A stretch of DNA of 64,000 bases from Microvirga sp. Mcv34 (GCF_024519725.1 NZ_JALJRK010000017.1:1-64000), one strand, 5' to 3'. Shown: positions 45,469 to 54,354, counted from the stretch's first letter. Numbers and translations: made by a program. The notes: generated from the letters alone by a model not told the origin.

Positions 45469-47400
45469 TTGTCGCTGCGCACATTCAAAACGGTGATCGC
45501 CCTCGTGATCGGTGGGTTTCTGATCGCCGCGATCTACATCTCGGTGCTGGTCGTCCAGCGCCAGGGTGCGCTGCGTCAGATCGGCGTCTACAATCCCGCC
45601 TGGGAAGCCAGCCAGGCAGCCTCCGAATTCGTTCGACTGGAGCACCGCCTCTCGGAGTTCGAGAGACCCGGCAGCGGCGTCGACAAGGATGAAGTCGCCT
45701 TGCGCTACGACATCCTCGTCGGGCGGGTGAAGATGCTGAACGAGGGCGATTTCCACGCCCTGCTCCGGCGGGAGCCCGAGCATCAGGCCAATCTGCAGCG
45801 TCTCGAGACCGCGCTCGAAGCCATGGAGCCGCTGATCCAGAACCTGGAGCAGCCAGGCGCCGTCCAAAAGGTCATCGACAGCCTGAAGCCGTTCGACGGC
45901 AGCCTGGCGCAGATCGCGTCGACCGTGCTCATCTACGGGTCCGAAAACGTTCAGCAGGATCAACATGAGCTCATTCGCCTGCATTGGGTCTTTTCCGCGA
46001 TCGCCGCCAGCCTGATCCTGATCGGGGTCGTCCTGATCCTGCTCCTCAACCGGCATAATCGCCTTTTGGGACGGGCCCACGAGGAGTTGCACGTTCTCGC
46101 GCATCAGGATGCGCTCACGGGACTTCCCAACCGCGTGGTGCTTCGCAGCGAAGTGGAGCAGGCGCTCGCCCGCCTGAGGCCGAACGGCCGCACGCTGGCC
46201 GTGTCCTATCTGGATCTCGATCACTTCAAGGATGTGAACGATTCCTTCGGCCATGAAACGGGCGATGAGTTGCTCAAGGCTGTGGCCGAGCGGCTGCGTG
46301 CCTGCATACCGGCCAGCGAAGGCCAGGTGCGAAACCTGATTTCACGGTTCGGCGGCGATGAATTCGCCATCCTGCAGACCGGGATCCGTCGGCCCGAAGA
46401 ATGCGCCGCGCTCGCCTCGCGCATCGTCGAGGCGTTGCGCGAGCCGTTCAGCGTGAACGGGCAGGAGCTTTTCATCGGCACCAGCATCGGCATCGCGCTG
46501 GCCCAGAAAAACATGACCCCGAGCCAGATCCTGAAACATGCGGACATGGCGCTTTATCACGCCAAGGCCGATGGACGAGGCACGTTCCGCTTCTTCGAGC
46601 CGGACATGGACGAGCAGCTTCAGGCCCGCCGCGCCCTGGAGGTCGATCTGCGCAAGGCGATGACCAGCGGCGAGTTCGAGCTGTTCTACCAGCCGCAGAT
46701 CAATATCCAAAGAAACGAGATCGGCGGCTTCGAGGCTCTCCTGCGCTGGCACCATCCCGAGCGCGGTCTCGTCCCGCCGGCGGAGTTCATCCCCGTCGTC
46801 GAGGATACAGGGCTGATCTCACCCCTGGGCGACTGGATCATCGAGGAGGCCTGCAAGGAGGCCGCCACCTGGCCGGGCGAGATGCACGTGGCGGTCAACC
46901 TCTCGCCGATCCAGTTCAGGAACCGCGGGCTCGTGCAGAGCGTCAGCAATGCCCTGGCGTCGTCCGGGCTTTCTCCGCACCGGCTGGAGCTGGAGATCAC
47001 CGAGTCGGTCCTCCTGCAGGACAACGAGATGACCGTCTCGACGCTCCATCAGCTGCGCCGGCTCGGCGTGCGCATCGCGATGGACGATTTCGGAACCGGC
47101 TACTCGTCTCTGAGCTATCTCCGCAGCTTTCCGTTCGACAAGATCAAGATCGATCAGTCCTTCGTGCGGGAAATGTCGCAGCGGGCGGATTGCCTGGCGA
47201 TCGTGCAGTCGGTCGCCAATCTGGGCTCGAGCCTCGGAATGCCGACCGTGGCCGAGGGCATCGAGACCGAAGACCAGCTGCGCCAAGTCCAGGCGGCGGG
47301 ATGCACGGATGCCCAAGGCTATTATTTCGGACGCCCCAAGCCGGCTCGGGAGCTCGTTCACACCCTGGCCGCCCTCCGGCACAAGGTTCAGGTCGCATGA
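45469..47400 (+). CDS. Membrane GGDEF/EAL cyclic-di-GMP enzyme
   Basis: A 643-residue protein: TM1 (about 5-27), a helical periplasmic domain, TM2 (about 173-195), a GGDEF domain with intact GGDEF near 295-299, then an EAL domain with EALLRWHHP, ELEITESVLL, MDDFGTGYSSLSYL, KIKIDQSF and EGIET all present. The inhibitory I-site (RxxD) before GGDEF reads QVRN and is absent. Both activities are possible; the net direction cannot be read from the sequence. The start is TTG with GGCGGAGG eight bases upstream. Confidence 0.9.
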   Translation: MSLRTFKTVIALVIGGFLIAAIYISVLVVQRQGALRQIGVYNPAWEASQAASEFVRLEHRLSEFERPGSGVDKDEVALRYDILVGRVKMLNEGDFHALLRREPEHQANLQRLETALEAMEPLIQNLEQPGAVQKVIDSLKPFDGSLAQIASTVLIYGSENVQQDQHELIRLHWVFSAIAASLILIGVVLILLLNRHNRLLGRAHEELHVLAHQDALTGLPNRVVLRSEVEQALARLRPNGRTLAVSYLDLDHFKDVNDSFGHETGDELLKAVAERLRACIPASEGQVRNLISRFGGDEFAILQTGIRRPEECAALASRIVEALREPFSVNGQELFIGTSIGIALAQKNMTPSQILKHADMALYHAKADGRGTFRFFEPDMDEQLQARRALEVDLRKAMTSGEFELFYQPQINIQRNEIGGFEALLRWHHPERGLVPPAEFIPVVEDTGLISPLGDWIIEEACKEAATWPGEMHVAVNLSPIQFRNRGLVQSVSNALASSGLSPHRLELEITESVLLQDNEMTVSTLHQLRRLGVRIAMDDFGTGYSSLSYLRSFPFDKIKIDQSFVREMSQRADCLAIVQSVANLGSSLGMPTVAEGIETEDQLRQVQAAGCTDAQGYYFGRPKPARELVHTLAALRHKVQVA

Positions 47401-47495
47401 CCGGGACCCTCTTTCGCGTTCGATGCTCTAGCCGATAGACGGGCTTGTTCGCCCCCGGCTCGACCGTGCTAAAATTCGGTCAAACGAGGGGCAGC

Positions 47496-48122
47496 ATGAC
47501 GAACTTCTTCCAGGGCCCGCTGCAGGGGATTCCCCTCGCGGAGCAGGTCACCAATCCGCATATCGTCGTCGGACGGTACAGCTATTACTCCGGCTACTAT
47601 CACGGCCATTCCTTCGATCAATGCGCCCGTTACCTGCTGGCCGACGAGCCGGAGGTGGACAAGCTGATCATCGGCAGCTTCTGCTCCATCGCCACGGGCG
47701 TGACGTTCGTGATGCATGGCAATCAGGGGCATCGGCGGGATTGGATTTCCACCTTCCCGTTCTTCTACATGAACAAGGACGGGGCGTTCGGAAGCCCGGA
47801 GGATCCGTTCCTCCCGGCCGGCGACACGGTGGTCGGCAGCGATGTCTGGATCGGAACCGAGGCGATGATCATGCCGGGTGTGCGGATCGGCCACGGCGCC
47901 ATCGTCGGGAGCCGGGCCGTCGTGACCCGGGATGTCGAGCCCTACACGGTCGTGACCGGCAATCCCGCGCGACCGGTCCGCAAACGCTTTTCCGACGAGG
48001 AGATCGCCATGCTGCTCGAAATGGCTTGGTGGGATTGGCCGGTCGAGCAGATCAGGGAGGCCATGCCGCTTCTCTGCTCGTCCGATATCGCGGGCCTCCA
48101 CCGTTCCTGGCGGGAGCGCTGA
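47496..48122 (+). CDS. catB: Type B chloramphenicol O-acetyltransferase
   Basis: A 208-residue left-handed beta-helix acyltransferase. [38 protein letters not shown] with His79 at the CatB catalytic position, [28 protein letters not shown] and WWDWPVEQI are all CatB landmarks. It should transfer acetyl from acetyl-CoA to chloramphenicol or a similar alcohol. It has host-like base composition and no mobile element beside it, so it is probably intrinsic. Confidence 0.9.
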   Translation: MTNFFQGPLQGIPLAEQVTNPHIVVGRYSYYSGYYHGHSFDQCARYLLADEPEVDKLIIGSFCSIATGVTFVMHGNQGHRRDWISTFPFFYMNKDGAFGSPEDPFLPAGDTVVGSDVWIGTEAMIMPGVRIGHGAIVGSRAVVTRDVEPYTVVTGNPARPVRKRFSDEEIAMLLEMAWWDWPVEQIREAMPLLCSSDIAGLHRSWRER

Positions 48123-48260
48123 CGGCCACCATACGCAACCACGGCCATAAGAGAAAATACCTTCTCACACTTGGCCGGACGGTTCGTCCTATGTTACGCA
48201 GGATCAATCTGCCGGAACGTCAATCAGACAGCACGACCGGGATCAGTGGGAGCAGGATTG

Positions 48261-48650
48261 ATGAAGACATACTGCGAATTTACGTTCGAAGCCGCGCATT
48301 CGGTGGCTCCCTATTCCGGGCTGCACGGGCATACCTTCATCGTCAAGCTCACCTTCGGCGGCGCCGTCGACGAGATCTATGGCTGGCCGGTCAACCTCTA
48401 TGAGGTCGAGAATTACATCAAGGAAATCAAGGGCGAGCACGGATCGGGCCTGGACCACGGCAATCTCGATCTCAACCCCGAGATCGGCATTGCCTCGCTC
48501 GAGAACGTGACGACCTATATCTGGCGCCTGGTCAAGAACCGCTTCCCCAATCTCGAAGAGGTCGAGCTCAGGCGCGGCATGCCCGGTTCCACGGAAGGCT
48601 GCATCTATCGCGGCGAAACGGCCGGCACCAGCAGCAGCCTCGCGGCCTGA
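48261..48650 (+). CDS. 6-pyruvoyl-tetrahydropterin synthase-like protein without the QueD cysteine
   Basis: A 129-residue PTPS-fold protein with the zinc triad His13, His22, His24 (AAHSVAPYSGLHGH) and C-terminal Glu in PGSTEGCIYRG. In QueD the catalytic Cys lies four residues before the HGH; here that position is Tyr18. It may be a divergent PTPS with another acceptor base or product. GGAG lies just ahead of the start. Confidence 0.75.
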   Translation: MKTYCEFTFEAAHSVAPYSGLHGHTFIVKLTFGGAVDEIYGWPVNLYEVENYIKEIKGEHGSGLDHGNLDLNPEIGIASLENVTTYIWRLVKNRFPNLEEVELRRGMPGSTEGCIYRGETAGTSSSLAA

Positions 48651-48672
48651 GGCCTTTCGGATCGTCACGATG

Positions 48673-48702
48673 AAAAAGCCGCCCTCGCGAGGGCGGCTTT
48701 TT
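48673..48702. terminator. Perfectly palindromic bidirectional terminator
   Basis: A 30-base palindrome centred at 48687.5 (arms AAAAAGCCGCCCTCG and its complement), starting with A5 and ending with T5. It lies between the convergent PTPS-like and MipA-like genes. Confidence 0.88.
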
Positions 48703-48727
48703 CATTGTGGAGGCGTGCCGCCCGCTG

Positions 48728-49570
48728 TCAGGGCGTGTAGCCGAACGAATAGGATACCGTCAGTCCGGCACCGAACTGGTTCTCGGAGCCGAATTGCTTG
48801 ACGATCGGGCTGTCGGCCGCGTCGCCGACCAGGCGCTTGTAGGTCACGAAGGCGGTGGTCGACCATTGCGGGGACCAGTCGTAGCTGACGGCTCCCGTGA
48901 CGCCCACCGAGGTGACACCGCCCGACGGCCGATAGGGTGTGACCTGGCCGTTCAGCGCCGCCTCGATAGGCGTCACGCCGAAATAGGTCTGCATGAACTC
49001 GCTGTCGCCCAGCGCAAGGCGCGGGCCGACCGAGACCGTGAAAGCCCCGAATCGCTGAACCGCATCGAGGCCGAAATCGGCCACGAAGCCCTCATGCCCG
49101 CCGAAGCCGCGCCGGATCTCGGCACGGGCCCGCAGGAACTCGAGCGGCCAGTATTCCACGAAGACGCCGGGCTCCACCGCCCAGTCGACCTTCTCCAGGC
49201 CATAGAGTTCCCGGTTGTCCTGATAGTAGCGCCCGCCTACGAAACGGCCCACGACGCCGACGCGAACGGCGGAATCCTCCAGGAACGAGAAGCTCAGTCC
49301 ATCGTCGGGAGCGCTGAAGCGCTCGACCGTGCCGGCCCGGCGAAAGCTCAGGGACGGATAGCCGATGAAGCTGGTTTCGTCTGAACCCGGATAGGACGGC
49401 CCGACCCGCAGGTTGCCCTTCACGGTGACGATCCAGCCCGTGGATTCCTGCATGGGCTGGGGCGAAAAGAACAGATCGGCCGCCTGAGCCGTGGTCGTGC
49501 CCGCCACGAGGGCGGCGAGAACGGCGAGGGAGGGGGCTGCGCGCATGGCTCTTCCGATTGCAATTTCCAT
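48728..49570 (-). CDS. MipA/OmpV-family outer membrane protein
   Basis: A 280-residue outer-membrane protein: signal peptide ending near TTAQA, then alternating beta-strand sequence (GNLRVGPSYPGSDETSF, VGGRYYQDNRELYGLEKVD, EIRRGFGGHEGFVADFGLD) and a terminal aromatic strand SYSFGYTP. MipA/OmpV proteins form beta-barrels that act as scaffolds or porins. A start eight codons downstream would also keep the signal peptide. Confidence 0.87.
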   Translation of the reverse strand: MEIAIGRAMRAAPSLAVLAALVAGTTTAQAADLFFSPQPMQESTGWIVTVKGNLRVGPSYPGSDETSFIGYPSLSFRRAGTVERFSAPDDGLSFSFLEDSAVRVGVVGRFVGGRYYQDNRELYGLEKVDWAVEPGVFVEYWPLEFLRARAEIRRGFGGHEGFVADFGLDAVQRFGAFTVSVGPRLALGDSEFMQTYFGVTPIEAALNGQVTPYRPSGGVTSVGVTGAVSYDWSPQWSTTAFVTYKRLVGDAADSPIVKQFGSENQFGAGLTVSYSFGYTP

Positions 49571-49708
49571 CCTGCCGTGGTGGCCGCAAACAGACGTAAG
49601 GTCAAGCCTTCGATTGGCTCTATGGTTTCGCGTTCGTGACAGACGGGGAAGAACTTTCGCGCGCCTGAGCGGTTGAACGAAAGACAGAATGTTGCAAGGG
49701 AGAAATTC

Positions 49709-49912
49709 TTGTCCGTGTTCAGCGCCAGCAGCCGTCCGCGCCCGGACGAATTCTATCCCAAGCCGCCACCGACGGAGCCGGTACCCGATATTCCGACGCC
49801 TTCCGAGACGCCTCAGCCCGCTTTCCCCAGCACCCCATCCCCGATGCCCGAGCAGCCGCCGGAACCCGAGACGCCGGTCATCCACCCGATGCCGCCGCCC
49901 GAGGTTCCGTGA
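49709..49912 (+). CDS. Small proline-rich hypothetical protein
   Basis: About 67 residues, roughly one third Pro, with repeated PxP and Glu/Thr (KPPPTEPVPDIPTPSETP). The TTG start at 49709 has GGGAG six bases upstream; a GTG two codons later is possible. No signal peptide or known domain. It is probably disordered and may tether or span, but no function can be assigned. Confidence 0.45.
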   Translation: MSVFSASSRPRPDEFYPKPPPTEPVPDIPTPSETPQPAFPSTPSPMPEQPPEPETPVIHPMPPPEVP

Positions 49913-49944
49913 GGGACTGATCCGGACACGCGCCTCCGGCCCGT

Positions 49945-50472
49945 TCAGGCGCCTTCGACGCGAAGGTTGTTCTGCACATGGGTAATGCCGGAGGCCAGCT
50001 CCGCCAGGTCTTCCGCCCGGCGCTTGAGGCCGCGGCTCGACACGGTTCCGGCGAGCGTGACCTCGCCGTCCTTCACCATCACCTCGACGTTCGACGCGTC
50101 GATGAACGGGTCTTGCGTCAGGCGCTCGCAGACGTCCTCGTGGATGCGCTCGTCCGAGCGCCGGTAGCCCTTGGGCCCGCGTCCGCGATGGCCGCCGTCG
50201 GAGCGAAGTTCGGGATCGTTCGGGTCGCGCGAACCGAAGGCGCCCAGGCCCGAGCGGCCACGGCTGTAGCCCGGATCGAAGCCCTCGTCGTCCGGAGGTC
50301 CGCCGCGTCCGTCGTCGATCACGCCGCCGGCGAAGTCGTCGGCATCGCCACCATAGCCGCCCGGATATTCCCGGCCCTCTCCGCGAAAGCCGACGGCGCC
50401 CCGCGAAGGCATGTCACCATAGCCGTTGTCGTCGTTGAAAGGGTTCCGATTCCTGCGGCGGACATCTACCAT
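49945..50472 (-). CDS. BON-domain protein
   Basis: A 175-residue protein. The first about 105 residues are Gly/Arg/Asp-rich and disordered; the rest is one BON domain (RIHEDVCERLTQDPFIDASN, VEVMVKDGEVTLAGTVSSRG, LASGITHVQNNLRVEG). BON domains bind membranes or interact with other envelope proteins. No signal peptide is visible. Stress or envelope linkage is inferred from the family. Confidence 0.85.
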   Translation of the reverse strand: MVDVRRRNRNPFNDDNGYGDMPSRGAVGFRGEGREYPGGYGGDADDFAGGVIDDGRGGPPDDEGFDPGYSRGRSGLGAFGSRDPNDPELRSDGGHRGRGPKGYRRSDERIHEDVCERLTQDPFIDASNVEVMVKDGEVTLAGTVSSRGLKRRAEDLAELASGITHVQNNLRVEGA

Positions 50473-50551
50473 CGTTCTGCTCCTCGTGGTTTGCAGGAGC
50501 AACCACCCGGCTTCCCTCCGGTTCCAGGACAAGAACGCAGATCCCATCCGC

Positions 50552-50833
50552 ATGAAAGCAGCCAGGCGCATCGCATTTTTCAACGACATCTTCGCCCGCG
50601 ACCAGGGATTCTGCGTCTATTGCGGCATCCCTGCGCGGCGGCCGGGCCCCGGCGTCAAGCGCGCTCCCGATCTCGCGACCCTCGATCACGTGACGCCGAA
50701 ATCGGCCGGCGGCCCCCTCGACCGCGACAACATCGTCTTGGCTTGCGCGGCCTGCAACAACGAGCGCGGCACCATGGATGCTGACGTGTTCAGGAGCCTG
50801 AAGGCGCGCCGGGCGAGTCCGCCGGATCTTTAG
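50552..50833 (+). CDS. Small HNH endonuclease
   Basis: A 93-residue HNH protein: CVYC zinc knuckle, catalytic LDHVTPKSAGG with His, and NIVLACAACNNERG with the second CxxC. It stands alone, with no methylase or phage genes near, so its biological role is open. The start at MKAARRIAFF was chosen; it is divergent from the BON gene with 79 bases between. Confidence 0.8.
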   Translation: MKAARRIAFFNDIFARDQGFCVYCGIPARRPGPGVKRAPDLATLDHVTPKSAGGPLDRDNIVLACAACNNERGTMDADVFRSLKARRASPPDL

Positions 50834-50907
50834 CCCTGCGGCTGTGGAACAGCGCCGTCCTGCCCGACGTTCGACAGCGAGCAACGTCACGGCGAAAGGA
50901 CAGGACG

Positions 50908-51087
50908 ATGAACATCGAGGAGCAGGTGCGCGAGGCCATCGTCGCCGAGCTGAAGCGCCAGTCGGAGGCGGGCGAGCAGGGTCTTCGCTTCACGTCGGGC
51001 GAGGCCGAGATGATCACCATCGAAGGCCGCGTCAACCTCGATGAGCTGACGATGGCCGTGGTGGGGTCACTGGCTGGCGGCCCCTGA
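50908..51087 (+). CDS. Small hypothetical protein
   Basis: 59 residues, too short for most gene finders: MNIEEQVREAIVAELKRQSE then a short beta-like segment EAEMITIEGRVNLDELTMAV. It is acidic and probably cytoplasmic, with no known domain. GGACAGG lies before the ATG. The stop is four bases from the stop of the convergent patatin gene. Codon use is host-like. Confidence 0.6.
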   Translation: MNIEEQVREAIVAELKRQSEAGEQGLRFTSGEAEMITIEGRVNLDELTMAVVGSLAGGP

Positions 51088-51091
51088 GCCT

Positions 51092-52195
51092 TCAGGCACT
51101 CGCCGCCATGGCTCCGAGCTGGGCCGACACCGCCTCCTGTTGCGGACCGAGGGCGAGGTAGCGCAGGCGCCGATGCTCCTTCGGCGCATCGCCCAGGAGC
51201 GACAGGCTCTTCTCCATGTCGCGCGTTCCCGCCGCCCAGCGATCCCGGATCGAAGAGGGCGAATAGTCGAAGGCCTTGCCGGCGCGCTCGTCGCTTCCCG
51301 CGTAATAGGCCATGTGCAGCAGCGTGGCCCTAGGTCCGTCCGGCTCCCATCGGTCGCGCAACGCATATTCCCGCTCGAGCGCCTTCAAAGTCCGCCGCGT
51401 GGCGCTGGCGAAGATGAGGTCGTTCGCCCGCTCCGCCGTGGAATCGAGCGATGCCGGTCGGGAGGCATGCAGGTTGAACAGCTCGACCGCGATACAGGTG
51501 AAATCCCGCTCCATCGGTTCGGCGAACGGCACGTCGAGGGGCAGGTTGTTGGTATAGCCCGGGTCGCACAGCAGCCGGCCGCCGATCTCGACCGGCGGGA
51601 AGACCGGCGTGATCGCCGCGCTCGCCAGGACGTGCTCGGGGGTGAGCGTGTCGCGGGTGGTGTCGAACAGCACCTCGTCGCCGGTTTCCAGATCGACGCA
51701 ACCGATCGTGAGCCTGATATCGCCCCGGTTCAGCCGGTCGAAATCGACGAGCCGCTCCAGCGTTCGGCGCAAAGGCGCATGATCGTAAAGCGCCACGTCG
51801 TCCGGCATCCAGGGCAGCATGGACAGCATCCCGGGATAACGATGGCCGAAAAGCCCCGGCCGCCCGAACAGAAGCGCCGTGAGCGTGTGAAGCTCGTTGT
51901 AGGCGTGCCGGATCCGCGTGCCCCGTCCCATCTGGCCGGGCGAGCGAATCATCGCCTCGTCCCAGAAGGCCTTGAGCCGGTCCAGGCGATCCTCGGGGGC
52001 ATTCCCGGCGATGATCGCACCCGTGACCGCCCCGATGGATACGCCGACGATCCATTGCGGCTCGATGGCCCGTACCAGAAGCGCCGCGTAGGCGCCGGCC
52101 AGATAGGAGCCGAGCGCGTTGCCGCCGCCGAGCACCAGGACGAGCGGCTGCTCCGCGCCCAACTTCTCCCGACCGGACTGCGACGAAGGGTTCAT
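51092..52195 (-). CDS. Patatin-like phospholipase
   Basis: A 367-residue acyl hydrolase: oxyanion loop GGGNALGSYLAG (24-35), nucleophile Ser53 in GVSIGA, and catalytic Asp211 in CDPGYTNN, the DxG form of the dyad. A DUF3734-like C-terminal extension (AERANDLIFASATRRTL) is present. Likely acts on phospholipid acyl chains in the cytoplasm or at the membrane. Confidence 0.9.
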   Translation of the reverse strand: MNPSSQSGREKLGAEQPLVLVLGGGNALGSYLAGAYAALLVRAIEPQWIVGVSIGAVTGAIIAGNAPEDRLDRLKAFWDEAMIRSPGQMGRGTRIRHAYNELHTLTALLFGRPGLFGHRYPGMLSMLPWMPDDVALYDHAPLRRTLERLVDFDRLNRGDIRLTIGCVDLETGDEVLFDTTRDTLTPEHVLASAAITPVFPPVEIGGRLLCDPGYTNNLPLDVPFAEPMERDFTCIAVELFNLHASRPASLDSTAERANDLIFASATRRTLKALEREYALRDRWEPDGPRATLLHMAYYAGSDERAGKAFDYSPSSIRDRWAAGTRDMEKSLSLLGDAPKEHRRLRYLALGPQQEAVSAQLGAMAASA

Positions 52196-52330
52196 CGGAA
52201 ATACCTTGGCAAATGGGCATGCGTCGCCAGGTTTGAACGAACGCTCCCATGCGGGCATAGGAGACGGCAGGAAACGCTCGCCTCCGGTGAGGGTTCCGGG
52301 CATGGGCAGCGCCAATGCAAGGAGACGATC

Positions 52331-53062
52331 GTGGCAAAGCAGGACATTTCCATCCGGACTGAAGACGGAACCGCCAAGGCGGGCTTGTTCCGCCCGAGCC
52401 ATCGATCCGCCGCGGGCGTCATCCTCTACATGGATGCGTTCGGGCCGAGGCCTGCCCTCGATGCGATGGCCGAGCGCCTCGCCGGCGAGGGCTACCTGGT
52501 TCTCGTGCCCGATCTCTTCTATCGCTTCGGCGATTACGGCCCGCTCGATGCCAAGACGGCTTTTTCCGAGGAGCCGACCCGCAGCGCGCTGAGAGCCATG
52601 ATCGAAGGCACGAGCCAGGACATGACCCGGCGGGACACGGCCGCATTCATCGCCGCCCTGACGGAGGCCGGCGCCACGGGTCCGATCGCCACGGTCGGCT
52701 ACTGCATGGGTGGCGGGCGCGCGATCCATGCGGCCGCGGCCTATCCGGACCGCGTCGCGGCTGCCGCGAGCTTCCATGGCGGGCGCCTCGCAAGCGATGC
52801 TCCCGACAGCCCGCATCGTCACGTGTCGACGATTAAGGGCCGCGTTTATGTGGGCAGTGCCGGCGTCGACGGCAGCTTTCCGCCTGAACAATCGGCCCTT
52901 CTGGCGGAGGCGTTGCGGCGGGCCGAGATCGATCACATCATCGAGAACTATATCGGCATGGCCCATGGCTGGACCGTGTCCGATCACGGCGTCTATGACG
53001 AGCAGGGCGCCGAACGGCACTGGAAGCGCCTGCTCACCTTCTTCGACGAGACATTGCGCTAG
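52331..53062 (+). CDS. Dienelactone hydrolase family protein
   Basis: A 243-residue alpha/beta hydrolase with a Cys nucleophile, Cys125 in GYCMGGG, Asp in SAGVDGSF and His in GMAHGWT, the DLH triad. The DLH substrate in chloroaromatic breakdown need not apply here. The start is GTG with AAGGAG seven bases upstream. It is divergent from the patatin gene (135-base gap). Confidence 0.87.
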   Translation: MAKQDISIRTEDGTAKAGLFRPSHRSAAGVILYMDAFGPRPALDAMAERLAGEGYLVLVPDLFYRFGDYGPLDAKTAFSEEPTRSALRAMIEGTSQDMTRRDTAAFIAALTEAGATGPIATVGYCMGGGRAIHAAAAYPDRVAAAASFHGGRLASDAPDSPHRHVSTIKGRVYVGSAGVDGSFPPEQSALLAEALRRAEIDHIIENYIGMAHGWTVSDHGVYDEQGAERHWKRLLTFFDETLR

Positions 53063-53155
53063 AGCTGATTCCACGCTGTGGAAGCAGCTCACTTCTTTGC
53101 GAGGCCGCATTTTGAACGGCGAACCGGATCCACTTTGCCGAAAAATGCTCTGAGC
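53062..53155. repeat. Intergenic repeat after the dienelactone hydrolase gene
   Basis: GAGCTGATTCCACGCTGTGG follows the stop codon. Bases 53104-53152 nearly match 21519-21570, including GAACCGGATCCACTT and CCGAAAAATG. Both copies begin right after a stop codon, suggesting a shared placement or transcript-end role. Confidence 0.65.
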
Positions 53156-53157
53156 CC

Positions 53158-53859
53158 TCACACAGGCTTCGGCGCCTTCGACGGCAGTGGGAACAGGCTC
53201 ATGAAGCGAAGGGCGAGGGCGCGGTCGCCCTCGACCTGAAGCACGCCCGCCTGTTCCAGCCCGTCGACGGGCTGGCCGCCATAGATCGCGCCGGCGAGCA
53301 CCGGCGGCATCCCGGTCAGGATTACGTCCGCCCGATCGAGCGGCGCGCGGGCAACATCGATCCGTTCGTCCGCGACATGCGCGACGAAGGTGTCCTCGCC
53401 GATGCGGAAGCCGATCCGCGCATCCAGGCCCGCCGCGCGCTTCGCATCGAACATCGTCCTCATGGACAGCACCAGGGATGCGGTGCTGAACGGCAGGGTC
53501 GGATCGTGCGAAGGCGAGCGGGCGGCCCAGCGGCCCATCGCCTGGAAGATCGGCTCGCTTTCATAGCCCCATTCCGTCAGCTCGTAGACCTGCGCTGCGG
53601 CGGGCGGCGGCAGCTTGCGCCGCACGAGAATGCCCGCGGCCTCCAGGCCTTCGAGACGCTGCGTCAGGACGTTGGCGCTGATCCCGGGCAGGCTCTCGCG
53701 CAGGTCGCTGAAGCGCTTCGGGCCCAGCATGAGCTCGCGCATCACCAGAAGGGCCCAGCGTTCGCCGACGAGGTCGAGCGCGTGGGCGGTCGCGCAGGCA
53801 TCCTCGTAATGGCGCCTGGAGCGGCCTTCCAAATTATCAGTTATTTTTTCTAACTTCAT
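53158..53859 (-). CDS. HxlR-family transcriptional regulator with SCP2-like tail
   Basis: A 233-residue regulator. The N-terminal winged helix (ALDLVGERWALLVMRELMLG, RFSDLRESLPGISANVLTQR) is HxlR-type. Residues about 120-233 resemble an SCP2-like lipid-binding domain (ADVILTGMPPVLAGAIYGG). It probably senses a hydrophobic ligand and controls the divergent VOC/SRPBCC genes. No ribosome site precedes the ATG; TATAAA lies about ten bases upstream, so a leaderless transcript is possible. Confidence 0.85.
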   Translation of the reverse strand: MKLEKITDNLEGRSRRHYEDACATAHALDLVGERWALLVMRELMLGPKRFSDLRESLPGISANVLTQRLEGLEAAGILVRRKLPPPAAAQVYELTEWGYESEPIFQAMGRWAARSPSHDPTLPFSTASLVLSMRTMFDAKRAAGLDARIGFRIGEDTFVAHVADERIDVARAPLDRADVILTGMPPVLAGAIYGGQPVDGLEQAGVLQVEGDRALALRFMSLFPLPSKAPKPV

Positions 53860-53877
53860 AGTTGCTATTTATAACTA
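53859..53877. promoter_or_regulatory. Candidate HxlR operator
   Basis: TAGTT (53859-53863) and AACTA (53873-53877) form an inverted repeat around an AT-rich core in the short, AT-rich divergent gap, overlapping the first base of the regulator gene. It is well placed for autoregulation and control of the divergent genes, but the arms are short. Confidence 0.3.
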
Positions 53878-53922
53878 AGCGTGGAATCCATGTCAAACCA
53901 CAAGCCGAGAGGGAACGACTCC

Positions 53923-54354
53923 ATGCCCAAGCTGATCTTCGTGAACCTGCCCGTCAGCGACCTGTCCCGATCCATCGCCTTCTATGAGGCGCTGGGTGCG
54001 GTGAAGAACGAACAATTCACCGACCACACCGCCGCCTGCATGGTCTTCTCTGAGACGATCCATGCGATGCTGCTGACGCACGATAAGTTCCGCCAGTTCA
54101 CGCCCAAAAAGATCGCCGATGCAAAGGACAGCAGCGAGGTGCTGATCTGCCTGTCGGCCGACAGCCGTGACGAGGTCGACACCACCCTTGCCAACGCGGC
54201 GGCGGCCGGCGGCACGATCGATCCCGGCCCGAAGCAGGATTACGGCTTCATGTATGGCCGCAGCTTCGAGGATCCCGACGGTCACATCTGGGAAGTGATG
54301 TGGATGGATCTCGCGGCCGCCAAGGACGCCATGAGCGCGCCGGTCATGGCCTGA
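53923..54354 (+). CDS. VOC-family (glyoxalase-like) protein
   Basis: A 143-residue single VOC module: FVNLPVSDLSRSIAFYEALG, then RSFEDPDGHIWEVMWMD with the metal-binding Glu. Such proteins are often lyases, isomerases or resistance binders; the substrate is unknown. Start at MPKLIFVN with GAGAGGGA upstream. Followed 30 bases later by the SRPBCC gene, likely one operon. Confidence 0.85.
   Translation: MPKLIFVNLPVSDLSRSIAFYEALGAVKNEQFTDHTAACMVFSETIHAMLLTHDKFRQFTPKKIADAKDSSEVLICLSADSRDEVDTTLANAAAAGGTIDPGPKQDYGFMYGRSFEDPDGHIWEVMWMDLAAAKDAMSAPVMA

Noticed and set aside
47496..48122. catB as part of an acquired resistance cassette
   Set aside because: No integron site, transposase or base-composition change is visible next to it.
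48123..48260. preQ1 riboswitch upstream of the PTPS-like gene
   Set aside because: No preQ1-type hairpin/pseudoknot pattern could be made out in these 138 bases.
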